In this document: positions 55,060 to 64,000 of the stretch, piece after piece
How the letters are laid out: each line of letters opens with the position of its first letter
Position numbering within the stretch: the stretch's first letter is position 1
Assembly (NCBI GenBank): GCA_038380435.1
Contig: JAWZYU010000019.1
Location: forward strand, 26,251,801 to 26,315,800
DNA: 64,000 nucleotides
Source of the DNA: Ryuthela nishihirai
Taxonomy: Eukaryota > Arthropoda > Arachnida > Araneae > Heptathelidae
Direction of reading: 5' to 3'
Translations under genes and position numbers: made by a program
The notes under the pieces: generated by a model
What the model was told of the DNA's origin: nothing
Seen by the model: only the letters and a program-made list of their open reading frames with translations
The model's database searches: none

Positions 55060-55440
55060 AGTTGTTTGACGTCTAAGCAGAATTTTGTGCACAGAATGGG
55101 ATAAATAGCCAGGTTAGAAAGACTGCAGTGCAGAGAAAATTGGAAAAGGGAATCCATTAGAGAGCAGTCAGTATAAAGGTGGGAAACTTTCGTCAAAGTC
55201 ATCTACCCTGTTCTTTAACTTTAACAGAATATTGTTTTCCTGCATATGGAGCCAGGCATTAAATTTTCATCTGACGAATGACCTTTTTTCAAATACCATT
55301 TATGTTCTCTTTCTAATGGAGAGCAGAATGAGAGCTAGTTGAGATAATCTGGAAGAAGTGACGGCTGGTTTCTCAGACCCACAAATAACAGATTATGGTC
55401 AGTCTTCTGATCAACCAGCAAATCCTGCCACCAGTGATGA
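55060..55440 (-). mobile_element. SINE1 copy, very old
   Basis: 'tttgtgcacagaatgggataaatagccagg', 'ttctttaactttaacagaat' and 'atctgacgaatgacctttt' retain the order of the minus-strand SINE1 but with perhaps 30% divergence. The head is hardly recognisable. Confidence 0.6.
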
Positions 55441-55982
55441 TATTCTTACTGTTTCAGCAGAAGTTCATATTTAACTTAATTACGTATAAATCAGAAAGGT
55501 TTGCAAAAAAAAAAACGTTTAATATTCAGAAGAATTATAAGGGAGATGTAAATGGGAGCAGTTGTTACGCATAGATTTTTGTATATAAGCACAACGATAT
55601 GAAACGTGTCCCATTGTCCTTTGAGAAGCATTGTTGGTACAGGGACTATAAAGTCTTGCGAGCCATTTCCGGCAAGTTCTAGGCGGCCGGCGCTAGCCGC
55701 TATCCATATTCATCCCCGGCGGAAAACACTGCTTCTTGCTGCTTCAAAGAAAACTTTTGTTAAACAGTGGTGACCTTCCCTTGAGGCTGTAAAAGTGCGT
55801 CCCATCTTCTCCTGTGCTACCATGTGCAATGGCGCTCCAAGCACTGATGGATCCCCAAGGAGGCAATTAGGACCTACCATCATGGCGCCTCTGGGAAAGG
55901 AATCCTACCCACGTGGTAGAGAGGTTGAGATCAAAGCCAGTCTTACGCTCCCATCAATATTTGCTCCTCCTGATTAGTTATG
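55441..55982. other. Anonymous interval with a GC-rich patch
   Basis: 55670-55960 is GC-richer ('gcggccggcgctagccgcta') than its surroundings. No coding motif recognised. Confidence 0.35.
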
Positions 55983-56467
55983 CTGACCAATGGGTTGGGT
56001 TAGGTTGTTTTACCTCTGAACGGCACTTGTTTGCACACCATGGGCTAAATGGCCAGGTCACATGGACCCCGAAGGCTCAGAGAAGGTTGGGGGAGGGGAC
56101 CCACTGAAACAGCTGTTGGGAGACATATGGTAGCCTCCCGTCAAGGCCATCCAGCGTGTTCTTTAACGTGCACAGGGTATGGCTCTCCCGCACACGGGGA
56201 CACGGCTTAACGTCCCATCCGACGGACGGCGGTCTTTCCAAGCCCATCGGTGTCCCCTACTGACCGTGGGCAGGTCGGGGGAATTTTGCGGAGATAAATC
56301 TCAACGCTGACCCAGCTGGGACTCGAACCTGGGAACTACAGATTACGAGCCTGGCGCGCTACCGACTGAGCCACCCCCGCCCCAGTGAAAACGTAAACAA
56401 TGGTTGAGGAAGAGAAAGTTTTTAGACTGCGCGAGACACTGAGCCACCCCCGCCTACTGACCAATGG
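55983..56467 (-). mobile_element. SINE1 copy with duplicated 5' head and target-site duplication
   Basis: Minus-strand near-consensus copy (55994-56386). The outer direct repeat CTGACCAATGG lies at 55983-55993 and 56457-56467. Between the head and the right repeat there is ~55 bp resembling the downstream flank ('tggttgaggaagagaaagtt') followed by a second copy of the first ~19 bp of the SINE head. The tail carries AACCC/AACCT repeats. Confidence 0.88.
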
Positions 56468-56533
56468 AAGGAGCACTGAAAAAGAAAAAAACATGGTTGA
56501 GGAAGAGAAAGTTTTTAGAGTGTGCGAGGCACA
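56394..56533 (+). repeat. ~47-bp direct duplication
   Basis: 'atggttgaggaagagaaagt' with 'ttttaga-tg-gcgag-cac' occurs at about 56399-56440 and 56492-56533; the first is inside the SINE target duplication, the second outside. Confidence 0.85.
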
Positions 56534-56539
56534 GAGGGT

Positions 56540-57595
56540 CTTGAAGTGCCCGATAGAGATGGAGAGAGAATGGGAGAGATTCAGTTTTCTTATGTCTGTT
56601 AGTCCGCTGTTAGAGAGTCGATACTTTGCTTAGAGATGCTTTCAGTCACACGAATTATCTGACGTGACTTGTAATGTTTGTAAAATCTAAGGGAAGATAT
56701 CTGTTGGCGAGGAATGCAATAAATATCGATTTTCTTACTGGTAAAAGATATAAAGTTTCTCTTACTTGTTTCTGGGTGGAATATTTGTAGTATGCAGTTA
56801 TTTTTGTCCCTGTGAATAGACCAGACAATGAGATTTATAATATAAATATCATATTGAGAATTCTGCAGCATGTTGCAGTTGGTTGCATAGTAAAATTAAA
56901 AAAAAAACACAACGTACTTAAAAAGTTCAGGAGGGAATTATAAATATAATATACGTTTCGCCCAGCATCGTGGGGCGGATTTACGCACATGTCGATATGT
57001 ATATAATACACATATAAATATATTAAAACTTTTAACCCCCTTAACGGCCAGAAACGGCCGACATTTTGAAATGGACTCGTCCAAATAGTGCTATTTGTTT
57101 GTATTTAGCACCCTCTACCCTTTTCTGAAATTTCCTGGGCGTTAAAGTGTTAAAATGTACATCAAACCCTGCAACATACAGTCGCGCAGATCCAATTATT
57201 TCTACTGACAAACTTTAATAGCATCTGTATGAGTGAGCTACTTTTGAATATCTCAGATTGGTGAACAATTGAAAATCATTTCTAAAATATAAAACTACAT
57301 ATATTTGTATGTAATGAGTGGTCAGTTAAAATGATTCAATTCAAATCTTCTGGCTGATTCGCAATATAATGAGCAGTTATTAATTTGCATCTAAAGAAAT
57401 TAAAATGCTTTATATTTTATTTTTTTTTAAATCGTTTGTTTAATACTTAACATCTTATTCAATTTTGTATCTTTCGAAGTAATCATGCAATTTGTAAGAT
57501 GTTGTCATCTTCTAACTCTTCATAAAATTTACACTAATGGGTCAGATCATTATGACAACAACCTTGAATCCAGAAGTGCAGAAGTCTCACCGCAC
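56540..57595. other. Anonymous AT-rich interval
   Basis: Nothing recognised beyond simple AT-rich sequence. Confidence 0.35.
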
Positions 57596-57599
57596 TAGC

Positions 57600-58180
57600 A
57601 GTGATGTCATCGACAGTCGCTAATATATATAGACAGCATGGGCAGGATGTGTTAGTTCATCACTACGAAGCTCGTGCAATGGGGAAAGACAAGGACTATC
57701 GGAGTTTGAATGAGGATGGCAGGGACCAGCTTCTCAGCAAACTCAGGCATTGTTGGCGGGCCACTGTAGTATATGTGTGGTGGGAATTGTCCGAAGAAGG
57801 GCACACATCCACCCAAAGTGCAGGAAATGGGAGACAATCATTTCTTGACATCGAAGTGAACGCTGGTTGTTATGTGCTGTCCGAGACAGCAGATGACTAA
57901 CGATTCTTTACAAATGTCAGACTACAACCATTGTGAATAGAGAAACATTTCCGACTACTCAATCCATTGGACGGTCTTGGGGATGGGCCTAGGAAGTCGG
58001 AGGATCGTTCATGTGCCTAGGTTGAATAACCGTCATGAACAGCTCTTCCTGAAGTTGGCACAGGAACAACATGACTGGACATTGAACGATTGAAAATGAA
58101 TCGCCTAGTCTGATTAATAAAGGTTCTAGCTTCACTATGCTAATGAACGGGGTCAGTATTCAATATCGTACAGGTCAACA
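57600..58180 (+). pseudogene. Tc1-like transposase relic
   Basis: The plus strand starts MGKDKDYRSLNEDGRDQLLS at about 57678, continues with an HTH-like HCWRATVVYVWWELSEEG, then in other frames RFFTNVRLQ..., LGMGLGSRRIVHVPRLNNRH-like text and EQHDWTLNDW near 58070. The order (start MGK, central 'MG--SRR---VP-LN--HR', 'A-EH-DWTL-DW') is that of Tc1-like transposases. The catalytic region is not readable. Heavy decay; no terminal repeats found. Confidence 0.6.
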
Positions 58181-58276
58181 GCTGCAACCAGACTGATCTG
58201 TTGTCTATAAACTGGCCAATTGTGGAGATATCACAACATTGAGTTTTGTTCTCATGGACTGATGATCGATGGGGAT

Positions 58277-58318
58277 GGAAATGATCCATGAGAAGGCTTG
58301 ATCTCATGGATCATTTCC
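58277..58318. repeat. 16-bp perfect hairpin
   Basis: GGAAATGATCCATGAG and its complement separated by 10 nt. Confidence 0.9.
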
Positions 58319-58319
58319 T

Positions 58320-59840
58320 TTGAATACAGCCTAACCGCTATATCTTACCTAGACATTCGAACAAAGTAGTGCCTTACATAGTAACAGTGTATCCGGATTG
58401 CACAAGATTCTTTCAGCAAAACAAAAACTCGTGTCATATTTCCAAATTACCCCGACATGAATAAAATAATTAATTAAATAATTAATTAAAAATAATAAAA
58501 TAATTAATTAACATGAATAAAATAATAAATACCCGAATTGATGAAATATATAATAAAAAAAGGATGGTATAAATAAATGTTACTGTTAGAAAGTATAAAG
58601 GCAGATAACAAATAGTAGTTTGTTAGTTACAGATAAATGAAAATTGTTGAGAAGTAAATATAATTAATCAAAAAAATTGGTTGAATAAATTTACGGACCA
58701 TCCATTAGTGTTTTCCAATTTATTTTCAAATTATCATCCTCTATCTGTAACTAACTGATATTAATGATTATAATTAACAAAATAATATATTAATTATAAT
58801 AACTTAATAGCACAATTTCACTGTAACCATTTGTAATGCTCTTAAAGGATCTGTAGCAAGATCTTAGGCTCTATCTCTTATTCATAGCATAAAGCAATGG
58901 ACACTAATATCCATACTGAATTGCAATGTCACAAAATTAGAATAAAAATACTTTAATCATTAAAGTATTACTTGCAGAATTAAGTTGTTATAAATAATCT
59001 AGAAGTTTACCACAAAAGTCTGTTTTGCTACACCTGGTACACTCACAGTCTGTTGTTGATGGAAACTGATGTACTGGTAATAAATGATAAAACATAATAA
59101 TACCAAGATGATTTCATCATTAATGTCACCTAAAGATACCACCCACTGGGTAGTGGCGAAACACATAATGAAGTGAATGTTTTTACTTTTTTAATATCCT
59201 TAGTTAAAATGGTGTTATTTTTTAATGTAAACACTTTTAACACACTGTTCTGTCCAAGAATCCATTTCTCACTGAAATTTGCACCTATAAAGAAATTATA
59301 CCTACCATCGTACCTGTGATATGACTGACATCCTGCATGTCACCTTCTTGGGCTCTATATAAAAAAAAATACAAAACAGCAGAATGTGTAAGATCATCAA
59401 GAATCTTCAACTTCTTTCTCTCCTATTGTACCTGGTTATGTTGGATTGGTTTCTCCAGTGATGAAACTTCACAGCCAGTACTTAAGATAAGTTTAAGTAC
59501 ATTTACTAGTACTAAATTATGATTAGAGGAAGTTATATATTGAATTTGGTGGTCCCAGCTCTTAGTATTTAAGAGCAGAAAAATTCAGTATGATCCACAT
59601 CAGTTTTCAACTGTTAGAGGTTTTGGAGCTAAATTATTAATTTGCAAGGTCCGATTCACCATTATTTTTTTTGGAAATAATCAAAACTAAACGAATCGTT
59701 ACAGAAGCTTCAAACGATCTGTTTTGTTCCATAATCAATTTTGATATAAAAGTTTTCTTTTCGCTTTTGATTTTGAAGAATTTTTATGACTGCCAATGTA
59801 CACATTTAAATGAATAAGAAGGAATGAGCAGCTCTCGAAA
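58320..59840. other. Anonymous AT-rich interval
   Basis: Simple-sequence AATTAATTAAAT words near 58460-58530; no gene or element recognised. Confidence 0.4.
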
Positions 59841-59844
59841 GAAA

Positions 59845-60195
59845 TGGATTTGGTTATTTAACCTCTGAGAGGCACTTTTTTGCCTACAATGATTAAGTAG
59901 CGTAGGTCACAAGGACTCCGATGGCTCGGAAGGTTATGAGAAGGGAGGCCCACTGCATAGCTGTTACGATAGAGTGATCGTAGACTTCCATCAAATCTAG
60001 CACTGTCTTTAATTATTCCCATGGCAGGTGTTCACCTGCACAGAGGAGGTATATCCCATCCGACGGACATCGGCCTTTCCAAGCTCATCGGTGTTGTCTA
60101 CTGACAGCGAGGAGGATGGAGATTTAGTAGAGATAAATAAATTCAACGGTTTCACAGTTGGGACTGGGAACTGCAGAATTCAAACCTGGCGCTCT
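59845..60195 (-). mobile_element. SINE1 copy, old
   Basis: Minus-strand order preserved: 'ttatttaacctctgagagg', 'aggtcacaaggactccgatg', 'cccatccgacggacatcggc', 'ctttccaagctcatcggtgt', 'gagataaataaattcaacgg'. The head is degraded near 60160-60195. Confidence 0.78.
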
Positions 60196-60199
60196 CTGT

Positions 60200-60690
60200 T
60201 ATAAGATAACGTTTTCCCATGCAGTTGGCTCTCTCGTTAGACTTGTGGTCATAAGTCAGCAGTTTCAAAATCAAATCATGTGAGAAGGTATTTCAGTCAC
60301 TTTTCGTTAATGGCAAGTCGGATTTCATTTTAATAATAAGCAAAATATAGTCATTTCCTTTTTTTTTCATCTTACATAATTTTAAAACCAAAGCATGAAA
60401 CTAACTAAACATCCCAGAGATATGTAATGTTAAATAAATAGCAAAGTCAACAGTGCTGTTTGGATTAACGGATTATTACAGTTTAAGCGAGTCAACGGTG
60501 CACGCTATTAAAGAATGATGTAGAAAATATTAGAGACTGAGTTACAGCAATGGGCATTTTGTGCATCTTGAATCCCGTAATTAGAGTGAAAAAGAGACAG
60601 AGCCTCTTAATCTTCCCTTCAGTGCTGCCTATGTTCAGGAGTTCCGGTATAAGGCTCAAATTTCACTGCAAAAATTGATTCTTCTTCAAA
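60200..60690. other. Anonymous interval
   Basis: Nothing recognised. Confidence 0.3.
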
Positions 60691-60720
60691 TATTCAAATA
60701 ATATGTTGGAAATTAAAATA

Positions 60721-61372
60721 TACGCCAAAGAGCCAAAACATTATGACTATCGCGTCTTTATGCAAATCGAAGCAACTGCAGGTAAGCGACGGGGCGTCTG
60801 AAGGTCATGAAACGGTATAAATAACACCTGATACTGAGCTCTGTTAATCAGTGTTATTCTTGTACTTCAGATGGGAAAAACAGCGGATGTTAGCGATTTT
60901 GACAAAGGCCAAATTGCAATGGGTAGACGACTGAGTCGGAGCATTTCTGAGACGGCAAGGCTTGTTGGGTGTTCACGGTCAGACGTGGTTAGTACCTTCA
61001 AACTGTGGTCCGAGGAGGGAAAAATCGTGAACCGCCAACAAGGTGTGGTTCGACCACAGCTCATCGATGCTAGAGCAAAGCGAAGGCAATCCCATATCAT
61101 ACGAGCCAACAGAAGTGATACTGAGGCGGAACTCGCCCAGTATCACTTCTGCTGGTGCAGGGAGTAATGTGCTCACAACACACAGTATCTCGAACCCTGC
61201 TGAAAATGGGATTGCGTAGCCGCTGGCAACTCCGAGTTCCCATGCTAACTTCAGTTCACCGTCGAAAGCGCCTACAATGGGCACGCCAGCATCAAAACTG
61301 GACCTTGAATGATTGGAAGAAGGTTGTTTGGTCTGATGAATCTCGTTTCCCGTTGCACCATGTGGATTTTCC
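60721..61372 (+). pseudogene. Tc1-like transposon, 3'-deleted (copy C)
   Basis: The TA and left end (CCAAAACATTATGAC) lie at 60721-60750. The transposase begins [20 protein letters not shown] at 60871 and runs 98 codons with [20 protein letters not shown] (paired HTH) and [13 protein letters not shown]. After a frameshift caused by a small inverted insertion near 61138-61150 it continues VSRTLLKMGLRSRWQLRVPM and WTLNDWKKVVWSDESRFPLH (first catalytic Asp) at 61155-61370. It then jumps into the flank of copy B. The second Asp, the Glu and the right end are deleted. Its surviving N-terminal region is better preserved than in copy B. Confidence 0.9.
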
Positions 61373-62800
61373 ATTGCACCACGATCTACTTAGGAATAGG
61401 CTAATGAGGAAACCACCTCAAACTCCAAACGTACAAGGCTTCCTAAACGGTTCTTTTTATTTACAATACAAAAAAAAATAGATTTAAACGATGTATATTT
61501 TGGAGAAGTATTTTAAAAAAATTAGATAAATAGTGCATAAACGTATATTATTATTTAACTAAATGAAAACAAAAATCGTAAATAATAAGCAGGATGAACA
61601 ATTCCAAGCATTGAGGAAATATTCACTTGATCCGAGTGGAATACGAACCTACGACCTTCTGATGGCATGTCGGGTACTCCTGACACCACATTCCTGAGCC
61701 ACCAGCTGTCGACCGATATATCATCTATTGATGGCTTTATACCACGGAGTCAGTCATTGCAAGTTGCCTTAACTGCAATTGAAGAGCTGGTCGACAAAAT
61801 GCATTTCAGATATAACCCTGGGCTGGTTGCGATGACTCCCATGTTTACAGGTCATTTTCTGTGCTTCTTTTAATATTGAAAATTACATTCTCTCATTTTG
61901 TATAACATGAAACCTAAGGTTTTATGTAATGCTTCAGCAGTGATTTAAAATGTATAGATTTAAAATATTGCTTATTTCCACTAAGTTATTACTATAAGCT
62001 TACAGGAGTATTGTTAGTTTATTTTGGGACAAATAAATAAGATAAAATACATAGATAAAGGACATAGTTTAGAAAAGATAATATTCTTTATTTTATTCTG
62101 AAGGTGATCAGTGTAATTATAGAGAAAATTTCATAACTTTTAACTTACAATAAAAGCTTTAGATATTTCAATATATCATTAAATGAAACGCTAAAACTTC
62201 ATTTTATCTTATGCTTTCAGTTAAAGAAAGAATATTAAAAGAGGAGTAAAAATGGCTACCGGTATATATTAAAACATTTTTTAATGTAGTGTTATACCTC
62301 CGTTTAGTTACTGAATTTCTTCTTTCTTAACACCATATTCTAGTTCAGTGACTTACAGTGTAAGTTGCTACAAATTAACATAAAAATATACCTCTGATAA
62401 ATTTCATAGCACGACTTCCGTAACTTTAATAACGTCGCATCAGACGAAATTAGCATCCCAACATGAGCAGATCGTCACTTTCATTTATGTAACATATTTT
62501 GTGTAAGAATCTTCCCTCGATCGAATCGGAGAATGCAAAAATTTACTAATCGCAAAAATAAATATAGCATTTTAAAATTATTTTAAGGTTTTTAATGTAT
62601 ATAACGTTAAAAATAATATATTTATATTAAAAGGTAAGGAATTCCATATTAGAACATATCATCTTCCCTCAATTCGTTACGAAATTTACGGACGAGACCC
62701 TAAAGAGCGCATGTATACTAAATGATATATGTACTCTTTAGGAACTCGTTCATGAAAAAGGCCATTTCATTAAGTATGTTAGGCCATGTTATGTCAATAG
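61373..62800. other. Non-coding part of segment C
   Basis: Collinear with 49846-51410. The minus-strand frame seen in B at 50827-51120 is interrupted here by indels, arguing against a gene. The tRNA-like stretch near 61635-61705 is shared with B. Confidence 0.5.
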
Positions 62801-62809
62801 TAACTCAGA

Positions 62810-63660
62810 CACAAAACTCATCATCGTCATCAATCAGCCATGGGCTATGAAGGTCCAATCAGACTTTGCAATTTAGTTCTCCAAGCAAGTCTGTTCTGAA
62901 CTACATCTACTGCATCTGGCCACTGTACACCAATTCTAACAAGGTACTGTCCGACATTGTGTGCCCACTGCTTCTAGGTTTCCCCCTCTTTCTGAGAAAT
63001 TTAGATACACTGTTCATAACCCTATTCGCTAATCTATAATTATCCATACGGGCAACACGGCCAAACCAACGGTGTCTCTCTCTGCACAATAATGCTGTTT
63101 AAAGGAGGTTGCCGACTTCTTTGCCTAACCTATTTATTCCTTACCAAATTCAACCACCTAATTCCCAAGATACTGCGCAAGTATCAAGAATAAAAAGCAT
63201 CAAGTGTTTTTGCCATTTTGTTTACAAAGCGTCCACGTTTCACTACCATAACTAACCCTTGAATGAACCAAACTATTATACAGTCTAATTTTGGTCTTTA
63301 TATGTATACGCCTATTCCTCCGCAATCCCCATAGATGCTTAAAAGTCCCGGCAGCAATCCCTATTCGTCTGTTAATCTCATGCCGCATATCACCAGTATG
63401 TTACATAGCTCCCAAGATAATTAAACCGAGTCACTTGCTGAAGAGTGTATCTATTCGAAGAAAGTGAAGCACCAGCTGCCTGACCAATTTTCATCACTTT
63501 AGTTTTCTCTCTGTTTATCACGAAACCTACTCTACTACTAGTCTCATCAACAGCTCGAATGAAAGAGTTCATCTCATCAACATCATTTCCCAAAAGGGCT
63601 AAATCATCAGCATTGTCTAAATCAGAAAATATCAATCTCGAAACCACTTTTCCTACTATG
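62810..63660 (-). pseudogene. LINE reverse transcriptase C-terminal relic (copy C)
   Basis: Minus strand: IFSDLDNADDLALLGNDVDE (63390-63647) with INREKTKVMKIGQAAG and FNYLGSYVTYW. Next come MRHEINRRIGIAAGTFKHLW and SRVSYGSETWTLCKQNGK (63200-63388), then RHRWFGRVARMDNYRLANRV and KFLRKRGKPRSS (62907-63089). Two frameshifts separate these three pieces. Same 5' breakpoint at FSDLD as in A and B. Confidence 0.85.
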
Positions 63661-64000
63661 AATTACTACTATACAAACAGTTTCATCTATATTCAGTGCT
63701 CTATATTATTCGAGTAGAAAAGACAAAAACCGAGTTTATATAAGCACTCAGTTCGTAAATAATCTCCTATTTTCTAAGTTGCAGTCCAACAATAGACCGC
63801 GCTCTTCGATCAAATCACTCAAAACAAGGTTTTTGATAAATAATTTATGAAATGATCTGGCTATTACAATGTAATATATTATTTGGTTTAAAAAATACTA
63901 TAAAATGCTAATTTAATAAAAAAAATAACTCGAATGAGTTCTAAAATATCGATTTATTACGATTTCATATCCTGTGAATAAAACAATCCCTTATTTACTC

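Larger units (their letters stand above)
60695..64000. repeat. Composite repeat segment, copy C (continues past the window)
   Basis: Collinear with copy B from its Tc1-like element to just before its SINE1 (B 52630 matches C 63990). It lacks ~1.3 kb of B (about 48540-49846), i.e. the 3' half of the Tc1-like element and its right flank. The window edge cuts it. Confidence 0.88.

Overview
The window is an AT-rich stretch of animal nuclear DNA, most likely arthropod. The evidence is indirect: non-LTR retrotransposon relics, IS630-Tc1-mariner elements of several subgroups, hAT, PIF/Harbinger and gypsy-type debris, two tRNA-derived SINE families with classical target-site duplications, minisatellites, and no bacterial gene organisation. 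I recognise no host gene exon, rRNA or functional tRNA gene. The species cannot be named from the sequence.

Layout. 0-2.2 kb is copy A of a composite repeated segment (LINE reverse-transcriptase tail on the minus strand, then a SINE), followed by a 25-bp pyrimidine-rich minisatellite and three tandem units of a ~285-bp repeat family (RU281). 5-7 kb has a Jockey-type LINE fragment and two SINE1 copies. 7.5-8.3 kb has inverted repeats. 10.4-11.2 kb is a MITE-like element with ~95-bp inverted ends. 12.2-15.05 kb is an element with 336-bp terminal inverted repeats and two divergent unknown reading frames, one arm carrying a SINE2. 15.1-17.4 kb has LINE endonuclease and RT fragments. 17.5-19.4 kb has a perfect-palindrome MITE and a Tc1-like element with a lost catalytic Asp. 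21.6-23.35 kb is a ZBED/GTF2IRD2-like hAT transposase pseudogene. 24.1-27.2 kb is a long inverted repeat built from RU281 units. 28.5-31.1 kb has SINE2, a gypsy-type LTR plus gag remnant, and a mariner relic, followed by a ~28-bp minisatellite to 31.85 kb. 32-38 kb is mostly anonymous with RU281, SINE2, a hAT-type MITE and a hairpin. 38.1-38.5 kb is a PIF/Harbinger transposase fragment. 40.5-42.2 kb is LINE endonuclease debris. 42-43.2 kb holds SINE1 copies. 45.2-47.7 kb is a Jockey/I-type LINE with RT and RNase H, internally rearranged.

From 47.86 to 55.0 kb is copy B of the composite segment (Tc1-like element, anonymous DNA, LINE tail, SINE1), and from 60.7 kb to the window end is copy C. 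Copy B alone contains a nearly intact mariner-type element with an uninterrupted transposase of DD41D spacing; copy A supplies its empty target site. This is the only full-length transposase in the window.

The window therefore reads as a nested history of transposition. Inverted arms and paralogous segments act as natural empty-site controls that date several insertions. Small template-switch hairpins recur and in two cases can be compared directly with a non-hairpin paralogue. The best candidates for something undescribed are the 12.2-15.05 kb inverted-repeat element with unknown divergent ORFs, and the RU281 family with its inverted dimer.
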